Shown here piece by piece: positions 1 to 15,100 of a stretch of DNA of 64,000 nucleotides. Positions within the stretch are counted from its first letter, which is position 1; every line of letters starts with the position of its first letter. A program made the translations under genes and the position numbers. The stretch covers positions 18,172,948 to 18,236,947 of the forward strand of contig OW203763.1 in the NCBI GenBank assembly GCA_934045905.1, written 5' to 3'. The notes beneath the pieces are model-generated. The model saw only the letters and a list, made by a program, of their open reading frames with translations. It was not told the origin of the DNA and made no database searches. This DNA is from Leuctra nigra. Taxonomy: Eukaryota > Arthropoda > Insecta > Plecoptera > Leuctridae.

Positions 1-2889
1 TGTTCGGCTAAACTGTAGGCACGTTTGAGGTGCTGTAGTGTCCTTAATCGTGACTCGCTAAAATCTGTAGTACTTTATACCTATGTAATCTGTGTAGGTA
101 AATTTCCATCCCTTATAATTCTAAATAAGTCACTAAAATATATAATTTTGAATTTAAATTACGGTGCATCAGCATTGCCCTTGGATGAAAATATCCAATT
201 CCAAACATTGAAAAATTTCATAAAAATTTTCAGCAAAAATGTTTTCATGAAAATTTGGAATTCCCAGCACTAGTAACAGGTACACACAACACATGCCTTA
301 TGGTCAAAGTTTGTCTTGAAAAATTATAATTACGGTTTCGGGATTGTTGAAGACTCATTTACACGGACAGACACATTGTCAAGTAATTAAGCAAATAACT
401 GATGAGGAGTCATCTTTTAATTTCATTGGCTCACATAATGTCACGTAACCTTAGGTACTTCTTCCTATTCGGTCATGATCGAAAAAGCGGTGAATAATTT
501 CTCAATTTATATATTTGATTGTGATTACAATATTCCGATTTTTTAAAGCATAAAATGATCAATTCTAGAATATAGATTAATTAAACTTAAATTACCTTCT
601 AATCAAGAAAAATGATCAGTGAGAACAAGGTCATGTATAATCCATTCGTTATTTATTACAATTTAATTCAATTCACACATTACGTAGGTATTAATAATTC
701 TCTTGTGTGACTCCTGTAATCTATTTTAAAATTTCAGTCTTATCAGTCAATGGATTGAACCTTCTTAAACAAACAAGTTCTGTGTGACAATACGTAAAAT
801 GTTCTTGTTTGGAATCGTGTCTTTACTTTGGCTTTTTGTCAGTTACTTTGTGAATCACTTCTTTGGTGACGTCATGTAACCGTCTCTAACGATTTATTTT
901 CAAATTTTCTTTAATGCGTCAATCTTGTTTTTTTTCTGGCTGCTTGCCATGTGATTTGAATTGTTTTTCGTTCGTCATCGTCGTCTAACTTCCCGGTGTG
1001 CGATGGCTGGGTGATGGTTCCCAATTTGCAAAATGTTGGCACGCAAAATCGAATCGAAACCTTGAATCAAATCATCAACACCTCGATAAGAGCGTTCGTC
1101 TCTGCATGGAATTGTACTAGACAAATAAACAATACAGGCGTCGCAGGAGCTTTGAAAACAACATTCTTTGGCAACAAATGAAGTGACATATTGTGACGTA
1201 TGCGACCCCGTGATCATTATGCGCACGAACAAAAATCTACATGCTTACGTACGAGATTATCAACTCTACGTAGATAGATAGATATTTACTTTTGGTAGAC
1301 AACATATTCACTCCACAACAAACACAAGACCAGCAATCTAGATCAATCCGGGCGATGAGCATTATAAAGTGGAAGTAGGTACCTAACTAAGAGGAATGGA
1401 ATGACAATCAAGCAAGACACTATACGCAATGAGGCTCCTTTCATACGCCCTTTTAGAACGTGCACATAATAAAAGTTGTCACTAAAATATTTCCCAAAAT
1501 TGAGGAACGCCCTAACCCAATTTGCTTTTTATAGCTTACTTCCTTGTTTGCTGTTATCAAAATGAAAGAACTGTTTTCTACCAACAATATTTTACTGAGG
1601 CACATCATAATCTTATTAATTTTAATCATACTACGTACATGATTATTTATGCACATACGCAAGCAACAACATCACCTTGAAATAACAGTTATATTGGTGA
1701 CTCTGTTTTTATTGCAAGCTGTTTGTTGGAATGAGGTACTTGTTTTAATTGATAATGGCTGATTCAGCACTTTGATGAGAGTGATAAATCTGTTTCTTGA
1801 TAATAAATAGTAGTGTAGGGACTAGGGATAAAAAGTAGCGATTGAATAACAACGTTCGCGAATTGTTTTGCACAAGTTTATCCTTGAGATCTATTTACTA
1901 GTTCGCACTACGTCGCACGGGGAGCTATCAAGGTTTGTCTGCCTCATGCGTTTGCTAGTGTTGTTTACGTTCAGTTCACGTATGTCTAGATATCTAGGGA
2001 GCGAATTACTCCAGACCACTGGCGTCGTAGTTGAAGGTAACGCATGTTTGGCACACTCTTGACCCTTCTCCCTGCCGGTGATTCTATCAACATGCCACTA
2101 AATATGCGGTCTATTCCTGTAAAATGTGTCAAATCACTCGGAATGCCGGAATGGGGAACGGCGGTGTTATGTCATGCCATGAGGGTAGAATGTGGCCGCG
2201 GATTTCGTCACGGATTTTTCCGGCGCCTCTTTACAACCACAGTACGGAAGTACGTTGTGGCTGTACACACGTCATTTTACTTCATAGTAGTTTCCTTGAT
2301 CTGGATATGTTTGATGTGATCAAATGTGATCATAGATGGATGTACTTGGACAATACATTATACACCTGCCGATTTCTTTTCATTTTCTTTTTTTTCTTTT
2401 CTTTTCTTTTCATGATTGAGCGTTTTAGGTAACTTGAATTTCTCATAATTATGAATAGATAGATAGATGGGTACGAACTAGTCTAGCAGGGAGCCGCTGA
2501 GCTTCTCAGTCGATCCCACATTGCAAAGAATGCTGGATCATCAGATATCTCTTTAATTACTGTCAATATAATAATTACTAACATATTACTGATTGAATGT
2601 CATTTGAAATGTTCAGCAGTAGGTAATTCTAAAATTAAAATTCAGTAAAATCAAAGTTGTCAACCTTACGTTAAACTGGATTCTAAAAAACGCCTTCAGA
2701 GCAAACTTGTTCTCTTTTTGCCTTCATTTTAACAACAATTTGTATTACCTACAGAAATTTCTTCTGCCTGGCGTAATTTTTGCTCAATAATTGTTATTAA
2801 ATAGGTACTCTCGGATCAGACCCACTTTCTGTGATAAACATCACATGATCACGCCATGCATGGCACCATCCTCTAAACCACGTTGTTTA

Positions 2890-3160
2890 CCGTACTTCAA
2901 ATGGCTATCAGTGACGTCGTACCTTTCTATTGGTCACTCCGATTACGCGAGGGAAAACCGAGCTCGTTGATTGGCTGGCTAGTGGAGGCATGTTGTGTTC
3001 GACTTGAATCAGCTGACGTTTGAATAAAACGTTCCATCTACCGTCATCTACCAAGGTCTCGCGTAGTCTTTTATCTTCTATTAGTTTTAAATAGCAAGGT
3101 TGAGCATGTTTTCCGGTTAGTATGTATGTGTGCGTTGACAAGTGAACTTCGTGAGTGGAT
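2890..3160 (+). promoter_or_regulatory. Candidate lipin promoter / 5' non-coding exon
   Basis: This patch is less AT-rich than its surroundings. It contains a CRE-like TGACGTC near 2912, two ATTGG (CCAAT-box) motifs near 2930-2975, and a consensus splice donor (GTGAGT) near 3150. It could be a TSS region with a non-coding first exon spliced to the acceptor at 6001-6002. A second GC-richer patch near 4290-4350, with a GCCGGAAGTG ETS-like site, is an equally possible promoter. This is inference only. Confidence 0.2.
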
Positions 3161-3446
3161 TACGTATGCAGATTTATTAATCGTATTCAAGTTAATCACT
3201 ATTCAACTGTTGACAAGAATTAGAAAATACGGAAATATCAATGATGTGTGATGTAAGCAAATGCAGGCTGTAGAAGAACTAGGCCGAAGGTAATTTCAAC
3301 CTTTTATTCGATTCTTTTTCTTGATTCCTTTGACCCATCACCTTGATTAGTGCTATTTGTGTTCAATACATAATGTGAATTAATAATCAATGCTGCCGGT
3401 GTTATGTAAATTGAAACCAAGCTCGAAATGAAGTGCATCTAAATGT

Positions 3447-3503
3447 GGTTTATAGGGTGGATTATAGGGTGGTTTATAGGGTGGTTTATAGGGTTTATAG
3501 GGT
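3447..3503. repeat. Short tandem repeat, unit about TTTATAGGGTGG
   Basis: About five imperfect copies of a 9-12 bp unit containing TTATAGGGT lie head to tail. The unit is not the insect telomere repeat (TTAGG). No function is evident. Confidence 0.7.
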
Positions 3504-6111
3504 CTCGTGATGTAAATTCAATTGTCAATCCAATTGGCCAAATGATACTGCATCGCACAAATTGCCATAGTACAAATACCCTGAAATAAAGTCTCAAAAA
3601 TTGTATTTGTATACAATAATAGATGTGAGGATTTTTTCTGGTTATTTGTTTTATAATTATATCGTAATTACTAATTTCTGTATCATTTATGGCCAATGGA
3701 TTGCTCCAAGCTGTTACATCGTTCGTAAGGGTGTGTGGGTAATGTAGGAACGGGTGGGTTGCAAATCTTAAGAAATTACGACCATTCTAATGAGTAATGA
3801 TATTGTATCATAATATCAATCAATTCAATAATTTTTAATTGAAATTAGCAGGAATATGTTCGCGACAATATTCTACAAAATTATTCAAAAGTCGAAACTA
3901 TATTTTTGGATTGGTCACGGAACTGAAATTCTATTCATACCCTACTCTTCCAGCAATTTTAATTTAAAATTCAAGTGTTCGGTAGACTTCAGTCGTTTGC
4001 CACAGGCACTAAAATTCGTCCCAAATCAGTTTCCTAAAATGCACTTGCCGTAATGCGTACTTCCTAATCAAGTATTAACATAACGTGATACTATTGTTTT
4101 GAGACCGTGATAATGAGTCAGAGTAGCCAAGTTCACTTGCGAATGTCACTGATAGCGAGTGCAAGAATCATGAGGTGGCTTGGCTATTTTCTATCTCGAC
4201 AGCGACAGTCAATGTCGTCTGCTTGCAACACAGTTGCGTATTTTAAAACCGGACCGGTGTTTCATGTGGAGTCACTTCAAGTTCAATCAACACTTGGACG
4301 GCGAGTCGCGCTAAGATCGTGCTTCTTCGCCGGAAGTGAATTATAAACCAACACGTGGTGTGTTTTGATAATGATTTATTTTTATTGAAGAGAGTGGTAG
4401 TTTTTAGATTGCAGCTGAAAGGAAATGAGAAAAAAAATACTAAATGGAAATTTCCAGGACGTAACAGTTGTTTCGCGGTTTGCTATATTTATATTTTTGT
4501 TATATATAATATGTTATATTTATGATATGAGGAAGTCAGTTCCTGAGGAAATTGAGATGAAGTGTATTCAAATTTAGATCCTCCGAACATCTTGACTTTT
4601 CTAGAACACGTGTTTGACAGGACCAAGTTCTGGAAGGTTCCGTAACAAATATGTATTAGGTCACGACCGCACCCTCCCCCTCTTTCATCCTTCCCCTTCA
4701 CAATCGCCCCATAATCATCCACAGAAGCGACGTGTCTTGAGCAAACAAATATTTGACTACCGAAGTATCTTATAGTTGGTCGTGACGCTTCTAGATAGTT
4801 GACGTTGGATGTCCCGTCTCCCGGGTGATGTGTCAGTGGTTCTCAGCATCATTTTATTATTTGGCCGGATCGGCTATTTGATATTACGATACGATAATAT
4901 TATAGGTATTAGTTTATACAAATAGGTAATTATAATAAATATTCCATCATTTCATATTTCACTTCTAAGCAACAGTTACAACACATCTCTACCTACCTAC
5001 ATTTTAAAAATATCACTGCTAAAAAGTGCTACTATAATAATGTAACAAGTATTATATTATTATCGGTTATTTAACTATTGTTAGGGTGTGAAGAAATGTT
5101 TAATTTTATCTTTTTCTCCCTCGATTCTCAATCAATCTAGACACGTGAGTCATCAACCTGTCATTTGTGCTCTTTGTACTTCTCGACATTCAACATCAAC
5201 AACAAAGCCAGTTGAGTCGACTGTCGTCGAAAACTATTGATGTTCTATTCTGGATTCTTATCAGTCCCCCCAGACAGGCTGTCTCTCCCATTAGTATCAC
5301 GTTATCGATCCTTTCTTCTCCTATCACGCAAGCCAAGGTACACGTAATAGATACATGCACAAGTTCCTGGAATTTACCGTAGGCCTTTGCTTCTGCTGGC
5401 GCACGCGAAACGAAAAAAAAATAAAACTTGAATTTTTTTTAAACGTGTTTAGCTGTGCTTTGGGCTACCTGTGAACTCTCTTACATTGCTGACAGCATTT
5501 TACAGGTGTCCACCATAACTGGATGGTATTTGCATGCTTTTTACCTCGCTTTTTATCACATGCTTTGATAATTATTATGTTGAGTAATTAGGAATGTGTA
5601 CTATTTCGTTTTGGTTTGAATATAATGTAGATATACCTAATATGTCTTTGTCAGACGCAGTAATGAAATGAGCTGATGGTGTTTCTACATTATCTGCCTA
5701 AAGTGATTTCTATTTAGAATCTAGGCCGGTACCGATTACACCTTTTAGGAGTTTAAAATCAATTTCAAAATGCTTTAGAATTATTTCGAAATCCATCTAG
5801 AAACTGTCCAAGAATATTCTCCATCGTGCTCTGTATTATTTGTCATTTATTGTGATATATGTACTACTCATAATCCATTTTGCAATGCTTGAATGGAAGG
5901 TCTTGTTTGAATCATTCTTGTCCTTTGTAGCATGCCATTGTATGTACTATCCCTACAATGTTCTAAGAATCGTTCATGAACTTTGTTTCTTTTCTGTTAC
6001 AGATTTGTACAACTCTCGGTTTTGTTACAATCTGGACATTAAATCACAAAATTTCCGGTCCTGACTGAAACTGACATTATTGTCTTGATCCTACTGGTGC
6101 TCGCTTACAAG

Positions 6112-6129
6112 ATGTCTACCGTGTGTTAA
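6112..6129 (+). CDS. Short upstream ORF in the lipin leader
   Basis: An ATG followed by four codons and TAA (MSTVC) lies in the inferred 5' UTR. The UTR exon follows a good acceptor (pyrimidine tract plus TTACAG ending at 6002). The uORF stops 46 nt before the lipin ATG at 6176. If retained in the mRNA it could lower lipin translation. Whether it is used is unknown. Confidence 0.35.
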   Translation: MSTVC

Positions 6130-6175
6130 GACCCCCCCTCCCCCCACGCGAGAAGTGAACCCCCCCGGCAGCATC

Positions 6176-9100
6176 ATGAATAGCATGAACTACATTGGCA
6201 AGTTCATCAGCAACTTCCGTGACTTCTACAACGAGATCAACACGGCGACGCTCACCGGCGCCATCGACGTGGTCGTCGTCGAGCAAGCGGACGGCACGTT
6301 CAGCTGTTCACCGTTCCACGTGCGTTTCGGGAAGCTGGGAGTGCTCCGGAGCCGAGAGAAAGTGGTGAGTGATGCGAGATGAAACGTGGGCGAAGGACCG
6401 CGACAGTCACGTAATCGAGTCGGCGGAGTACCCAGAGGATTTCAGAAATATCGCCAAAACTTTGGAATCGATCAAAATTACTATGTGAAAAATGGTTTGC
6501 TGTTTCTTGAGTCTACCTAATTCATACCCACACAACCAACTTCCAAATAGAATATTTGTGCCCAAACTCAAAACAATGCAAATCATTTTATTGGTTAAAA
6601 AAAGTGCTTACCAACGATATTTAGGAAATTCTCCCAAATAATAACTTCAACCAATGAGGGCTTAAAAATCGAGTTAATTCACGTACCTACCTAATGATAT
6701 TTATTTTGCTCTCGATCATTCTCGAACATCCTTATTCTTCAGTCAGTTACGAGCGTCTCATATATTGCTTATTGATCTTCTAGCAATGTTCTCTGCACTG
6801 CAGTAGAGAATCAGTTTGTAGTTTCGTTGAGTCTTATTTTTTTATTCGTGGATAAAAATGTCAATTTGTGTTTGCACGTGTTCAGACGTTCATAATCCTG
6901 TATACTAATTTAGCCGCACGCCTCTTTTTGTCGGCAAATAGAGGTAATTAATTAATTAATGAATGAAAGAGTTTTCGTTATCGGGGGAGCAAAGAAATGC
7001 TCTGCGATTCACAAACATTGGGATGTACTTCGAAAATTGGTGTGCGTTTGATCTAGTATAGCCTACTTGCTTCAATTTCTTTTATTGCATCTAAATTATT
7101 ATTAGGAGGGCGTATTTTTCGGTTCACTGATGAAACTTATGACATAGAGTAAGTACTAAGTATGATGATTTAGTAGGTGTTGTTTGCGACGTGGGATTCG
7201 AACCCACGGCCACGACCGACGGAGCTCCAAGTTCACTTGTTCTATTGCAATTGCAACATTATTCCGCCGCCCTGCGAGTGACTAATCACCCTGAAATAAA
7301 ATTTATATAACTCCCAAGTAGTACACACGTCGATTGCAAACACTGGCTAGACATTGGCGAGGTTTTGATCTATTTCCAAATTTATGGCAATTTGTTGTGA
7401 TGCCAATTTGGCCTAAATCCACACACAGTAAGTCTATGGTCAGGAATGTATTTTCGGTGTTTTGGTTAAGCCGTTTGTTCCCCTTGTTGCCGCATACCAA
7501 GGTTATGCACCCAGGAAAAGAAGTTTTGATAAAAATAGAACTCTGCCTCTGCTAATTTCGAAGCTCCCAAGCAAATTCGCAATTTGGTATTTAAGTATAA
7601 TAATGGTAGATAATTCCTATGCCAGCATCGAGTTATATAATACCGTAAATTACAGTTCAATTCATGTAGGTCAGTCGGTAGTGGCTGTGAATTTCAAACG
7701 CTTTCACTCGCATGTTTATTTACCAACAGTAGAGAGCATGGGGTGATACCTGACTGAAGGTGTAACCCGATGCATCTCTCCTTGAACACTTGGTTGGTGG
7801 AACACTTGAACACTTGGTGTTGGTTTGTTTGCAGGATCATCCCACATGAGCGTCTTAACCTTAGCGGAATAGCCTTGAGCTGTTCTGATGGCAAATTGAC
7901 AAATGTCAAATACGACTCTTGTTTACTGGCGTAGGTGTTCTAAAAGACATTTCACACGACATCGTCTCTGAGGAGCATTGTCATTCTTGCTGCGTCAGCA
8001 TCACCAGATCGTTCCATGTATGAAGACGGTTCTTGTGGTTGATAAATATTGAATGAAATAACACTCAAGGTTCATGCCGGCGTCATTCGCGATTTATGAC
8101 ACATTTAATGTGTTATTTACTTGTCGAAATGACATTGTCGATATGTTGTCAGACATTTGAGGGCTATGTCATCAAGATAATAAATTTACATTAGTAATTT
8201 TGCGTTTTTTGAAGAAGAATTAAAACATTACAATTAATGCAAACATTACAATGGTGAGGGCCCTTGGCCTTGGACTTGAACCTGGTACCAAATTACCTCT
8301 CTAAATTATATCCCATTGAACTGAAGTATGATATTGTACCTATTGTTTGTGTTGTAACTATAGTGAGACAGTTAAAAATTAGCATTCAAGTGCTGTATTT
8401 TGCAGATGACTGCATTATATTCGATTACAATGTGTGTGCACTAGTTCATGGTGATAAGACGATGAGACAAGACCATGGCCTTGGCTGGTGTACTACTATT
8501 GACATTCATTGCAAGTAATCAGTAATCACTGACAAGTGGCTTGGTCAGAAGGCCATGCAATTCATTAAGAGATAACAAGAGTTGTGATAACAAAGCTCTT
8601 CCTACTTGCTCACATAGCTAACCCCTGTTCAAGCAGCTTGATAACCTTGTTCACATTTGAGTTTCAACCACAATTGAAATGAAAATGGTGGATTGTATAA
8701 AGACAAACTCTTAATCTCTGTAATATGCACATTAGTTAGAGCTTGATTGGAAGTTCTTTGTTTTAAAATTCGGCAAATGATTCGGATTTCGTACTAACAA
8801 TACAACTGAGATTTCGATAATGATCGAGTCCAGTCACATTGTGTTCACACTTATTGTCAATCACAATTAGGATTTTTTATAAGGATTGAACCTTCAGTGT
8901 AGTAAATAGGGTATAAGAAGTGTATTGAGAAATTTCTCAGTTGCGACTACGCTTAGATGTTTCCAAATCCCAACCATAATTAGCCTGGAAGAACTCTGAA
9001 TGAATGACTTATTTCTGATTTTTGGTTGCTTGCAGGTTGATATCGAAGTAAATGGAGAGGCATTGGACATTCACATGAAGTTGGGAGAGTCCGGTGAAGC

Positions 9101-12100
9101 GTTCTTCGTCGAGGAAGTTGCTTCCAGTGATCTCGGAGACGACGAAGTCATTCCACCCCATCTCGCTTGTTCACCGATACCCTCCGACACTTTCCATTCT
9201 CGTTACCATGCCGATCAGGAGCGAATCAGAATGCAGGAGTCTGTAGCGGAACATTCGTGGGCTGCCAAGAAGAGAGGATATGCCTTAGAAAATAATAATA
9301 TAGCAGAGATTGATTTAGCTGATATGAATAAACCTAGATGGCCTGAATTGAAGGAAACTCAGGAAATAAGTTTGGTCGTTAGCACAGCCGATGCCAAGGA
9401 TAGCGATGTAGATGAGCGCGAAATAAAGGCCAAGACTTTCTGCGCCGAAACAACGGAAGACAAAGTGTCTGAGAAGGTCCGCCGGATTAGCATCGTAACG
9501 GGAGAGTTCCGACCGATAGGCGACGATGTGACAACGGAAGTCGACAAGACAGTTGACGAGACAACGACGCTGGCCGAAGATTCAGCGAAGAACATTAGTG
9601 TTGGCGGGAAACGCAAGCGTAGGAAGAAGTCATTCATGAAGAAGAAGGGCGTCACCAAGAAGAACGGTGGGGGAAGTTCCAGCAGTCAAACGGAGCAGTC
9701 CGAGTTGTCGGAGGCTGGTGGAGGTGACCCCAAGCCAGCTGTTTCTCTGGTGGCACCTCTACAGGTGGTGGCTCCACAATTGGTGATTCCACAGACAGTT
9801 GTTCCGCAAGCCGAACCTTCTGATCTAGCTGGCGAGAACATCTTTGAGATCGATGATATCGGAGATGAGAAGCTGGAAGATGACAAGCAGGTGAACAAAT
9901 TGTTCAAATTAATTATTGACAGCTGTTTTCTATAATTGTTATCAAGAGTTAATTCAGTTCAAAATAACTGAACTCTATGCGAAGGTGCATCTTGGTTTTC
10001 TTTAGTCATTGAGACCACTTGGATAATTAGCATAGTTGCACGAAGTAGGATGTTTAACTCATTGAAATGTCTTGCATTATGTGAATGTGTTGTGATATTT
10101 TTCTCTGTGCCGACACATTTAATGAATTTATCGTAGCAGTATGAAGTTCCTCCACAGCCATGTCTTGCTTATACTGACCCTATGCATTGCATGACTAGTA
10201 CATTTTATTCCAAGAATGATTATAGAATCGAGTGTAATTATTTTTGATCTTGTGAACCTGGTAGCTGATTTAGTGGTATTTTCCAGCTTGGATGCAGCCT
10301 GCCCAAGATGACTGCCGACGCTCTGTCAGTGAGCGGCTTGGACGCGGACAGCAAACACGTACAACCGCTGTCCATCTCCTTGCCGCCGCACAGCTCTCTA
10401 CAAGCGGCCAAGTCTGAGCTGGCTGGTCTCAAGCACGCCAACACCGAGACAAACTTCCACTTCTTCAGCGACACGGAAGTCACTCCGGGATCTAGGTAGG
10501 TTGTTGCACATTGATGCTGGCTTTCTCTCACAATCAAGGCATTGTTTTAAACAACTGATTTTTACAATTTTGCTTGGCCCTTAATGGAAAGAACAATATT
10601 ATGTTGGAAATTTGAATAAATCTGTTTCCTTTTTTTATTTGAATTCGGAATATAAAACTGTAGACTTTAGGTAGCACTGTTTATACTTGGTTCACTCTTC
10701 GAATTTATGCTTCTCATTCAATACTTAATCATTTTGATCATAATTAAATATGAGCTAGTCAATCATTGGCATTGTAGCCGTAGGGACTTTAAGTTACGAA
10801 AAGTTACAAAAATGTCAAGTTATTAATATCACAGTCTGATGTTCTGTGGTCATGAAATTCAGTCAGCCCTGTGTTTGAATGTTCCCTCATTCATTTTAAT
10901 GTGTTCTGCTTGAATTTCAAACCCTAACATGATAAACCCTAACTAAATTTGAGCTTGTTTCTTTGTTGATGCATTTTCTTTTTCATGCTGTTACTCACAA
11001 ATTATTTACTAGGTACTTTTATGTTCTCGGGTGATAAAATCAAGGTACTTATATCTTTATAAATCCGGGATTGAAGGTCTCAAAGGCCAAGTTGTTTGCA
11101 TGTCCTTATTTCTGTTGACTTCTCAATATTATTGGCATTACGAATTGCTGATTCGCCAATAGACCAGAGAGTATAATTGGCACTTTGGCCCTTTGAACTG
11201 TACTGAAGCTAGTATTCCAATATGTAATACTAATATATAACTCTTAAAAATAAATATAGAAACAGCACAAATTCGTAATCTGTTGTGAACTATGATTGGG
11301 TTAAATAATAAGTTTCCTGGTTCTAAAAGTTAAGCACTTGGCTAACTTATTATCTCTTGACTTTTGTACTGTCAACAGTAGGTGTCTCTTCCTCATTGCT
11401 TGTAGGGAAATGATACAATACAACTAGAAGATTTTCGTATGAATATTGATTTATGGGATGTAGTAATACAACTACTTTTAAACACTTTACATCAGGAGTT
11501 TATCATTTTAAATGTAATGGTATGATTTATGCAATCAATCAAACAATCTAATGTTGGTTGTTACAGGAAATATGGAAACAATATTCTCATTTCAAAATTT
11601 CGTACTAATGTTGAATCGTTTTTATTCTTAAACCTCTCTTATCATATTTTTGCTCAGGTTTAAAGACATTAATATTTCACATTTCTTACTTTTCTTCACT
11701 CTTCACTCTCTTCTCTTTTTCTCTTTCTTTACCCCCTCTCTCCGCTGTGGAGTTTTTTATCTTGGATTGTTTTGATTTCATCACAGTGGTGGGATTGCTT
11801 TGGCTGGCCGGAGATTTGACACATCTGCCTTCAATCACTAGTAACTAACAGTTTCCTCATATCAGCATTCTACCCGTTACGTTGTCGTTACCGTGTCGCA
11901 TGCCTTGCACTTTCATTCTGCATTTTCTTTTCGTAAGCTATGCATTTTACTAACTGTTCAGTGTGAAAAGAAATCATAGGTAATTTGTGACTGTTTTTTT
12001 ATGTTCTTGCTACAAGTTGCTAAAATTGACAGTTTGATACAATATTCAATAGTACCTATGCCATTTTCAAGTCTTCACTCGATTTTTATATAAGTAGGTA

Positions 12101-15100
12101 TCTTTTTTAGATATTAATGAACTAGAAGTGATTTGTAATAAATAAGTGATAAAACTGTCAGTGAATCTCTATTTTGGGTATTCATTACTCCAAATGTTGT
12201 GATTTTGAATGAACACCTTTTGTCGAACAAACATGTGGGATTTTGGCTGCAGCCATATTCTAAAATGTGTTCATTGTAAAAAATTTAAAATGAAATGATT
12301 TATTCTGAGACTATATTTATAAAGGGAGTCTCATAGCATACTTCAATGAAAACATTTTAATATTTTGTATTCTGTTTAGTATTTTCAAGAAAGAGAAGAT
12401 AATGAAAGTAATACGTTACATTGTTGCATGGATTATGTCAGAAATTGACAAGTATTCGTCTTCATAATTGCAAGTTGATTTATTCAGCATGCAACAACTT
12501 TGCATGATACATAATTCAAAAGATTGTTCTGTTTGCTGTCTTAAGTGGGCATGGGTAATTTTGCCATATTATATTTATGATCGATGAATTATTCCACACT
12601 GCATGAGAGCAATGCATGGCCCACTTCTTTAAATATTCATGAGGTACAAATCACACATTATATTTTTTCACATCATTAGTAAGTGTTTAATTGTTGGTAA
12701 TAAAATGAGTTAATCGGTAATGTATTAATAGTTATACAATGGAATGTTAATGGTTTAGGAAGTGCCCTTACTGCCTGGTACATGATTTTTAAGTGGTGAT
12801 TTAGAATCGATTGGTTTACACTGTGTAAGCCATCCTGTAGAATCAAACGCAGGTTTTACTTGTTGATTTCGTCTAGATATTCTCCAAATAGTTTCACTTA
12901 TCAGTCAACTCTGAATGTATGCCAACATGTCAGGTGTTCTCATGGCTTTTGACTGGAGTTAGGTATTATGATTGATTTTGATAATGATATAATTTAGTAT
13001 CTTACTCGCTATATGTTACTTGATACTTAATATTACTTGGCGAATAGCTAGATGTCCTGGATCCCTCTGTTCAAAATCTAATTTTTTTTTTTTTTGTACA
13101 TTGACTAGGATTCTGGGGACTTGGACAGCCCTGGTACCTAATGTAAATGTTCTCTTTAGGAAATGTTTGAATCATGTATAAATGTAATGTTTGTGCACAG
13201 CCCCCTGGACTCTCGACCTCACTCGCCGATCCAGTCCGACACCGAAGTGGATCGCCAGCGACACTCCGAGACAGTGGATGCCGATGGAACGAAGCAAGCC
13301 AGCGAGGTGGCTCAGAGCTGGCGGTGGGGCGAACTCCCATCGCCACCCACCCCTCGCATGCCGCTGACCAGTCGACAAGCCTCGACCAATTCGCTCACCA
13401 AGGAGGAGGCGGTTGAGAGTGATGCCAACTTGGCGCAATCACAAGAAGGTTAGCATTTAACAGATGTGTCAAGTGGCCTGGAAATCCACAAGACCAGTAT
13501 CGCAAGCTGGCTATTTTCTGGTTCGCTAGTTTGCCTTAAACTGCTTAAAGTATGGTGCATATTTATTAACTTCACTCAATTTAGAAAATGGGTACAATGT
13601 TTGCACACTTGTAGACAATTTACCTTGGGTACTAAGTCCAGGCACCCAGAGGACTATATATCCTAGTTTTGTATTTTCTATTACTAGAAAAAACTGTGTG
13701 AACAATAATATACGTATACAATTTGTGCGAGATGTATAGAAAACCTGAAATTAATGGTTTCAGAAAAGTATAAAGCACTTTTTTATGAAATCTTGTTGGA
13801 GTTAGATTATTTCTTATGACTTTAATCAATTTACTATCAATGAACAGTTTCTGAAGCTATCATGAAAAATTTGGAACCCCAGGTTCCCGGACCGTGTTGG
13901 TAACTTCTGCTATTGTTTCAGCAGCGGCTGCTGAAGCGGCCCAGCGGTCCATCATCAGCGGAATGTTCAGCTTCATGAAGAAGACCAAGCGGATGAGGCA
14001 CAATCCTGAGGCCGAAGGCATCTATCTAGCGGACATTAATGCTGACGAACTGGATCCTGAGGTGGCTGCGCTCTACTTCCCTGCCTCTTATCGGCAGAGC
14101 ATTAGTGCTCAGAATACAGGTAGTTACTCAACAATGAAACTTTAATGTAAAGTACTTAATATGTTTTATTGAATAACTTAACTAAGGTTTTATTTTCCAA
14201 TACCTTGTACTACCTAAAAATGGAATTCAATAACTTGATTTCTGAATACGTTGCATCTAAAGATGAAATTTTCCAGCCTAGATTCAAACTTATCTCACTC
14301 GAGTGATCTCACTAGTTCTCTCATTCTAGTGGTACAGTCCTGCTCGTAGTTCAGCATTACTCAATGAATGTGGTCTTTCAGGATCTGGCGGTCGTGACGA
14401 AGATGCCGAATCTGGTAACGGCACATCGCTGCCACAGTCGCCTCACAGTGTCGAGGGTGCCATCGGGGGTCCCAAGTCATCGGACAGCGACTTCGAGGAG
14501 CCAAAACATTCCATATTTCAGGACAAGTAAGACTTTCACAATCTGTTCTCATGCCGGAACTCGTCAAAGATAATTTAGATCTTGCAGTTAGATCTTACAC
14601 TGAAGCAGCATGCTTGTAAACAATTATTGTTGATTTGTCATTATCATAGCCTGACGAAGGCTGATACAAGTCGGCTGAAACATTACATTGTTGAACTTAT
14701 TAAGAATATTATTGCATTATTTCATTGTTTATAATTAAATTAAATGATTAGCGTTCAACAATTTTCAGTTGCCAATTAACGTTGCAATCGACAACTTTCA
14801 AAATGTCAACAAAAATCTGAAAAGATTCAATTTACATAATTCAGTTCAATTCTATGGATTCTTTGGCCAGAATTCCAGCTAGTAGTTAAAATGAAATGTA
14901 GGTTAAGAAATTTTTTTTGGTTTTTAACTTTTTCATAACAAATAAATTAAAAACTAAATCTAGTAGGTAGGTACCTCTTACCTGCTGTGTTAAAAACCAG
15001 AATTCATATAATAGTAGCCTATATGTATGCTGTTTCAGATCGTACAACGCCATCTCCATGTCTCTGTGCGGCGGACTCACCGACGGAGGCCCCACCGAGG

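Larger units (their letters stand above)
1..6002. other. Upstream non-coding region of lipin
   Basis: I see no convincing coding exon here. Open frames are short, overlap in several frames and carry no recognisable domain. The region contains simple sequence, including a (TTTTC)n tract near 2375-2412 and short GATA runs near 1274 and 2454, plus the small tandem repeat at 3447-3503. It probably holds the lipin promoter and one or more 5' non-coding exons, but none can be fixed without transcripts. Confidence 0.6.

Noticed and set aside
2044..2432. Overlapping open frames of 91 and 102 aa upstream of lipin
   Set aside because: They overlap in different frames, end in simple repeats, and have no domain or splice context.
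3447..3503. Interstitial telomere repeat
   Set aside because: The unit is close to TTTATAGGGTGG, not TTAGG or TTAGGG.
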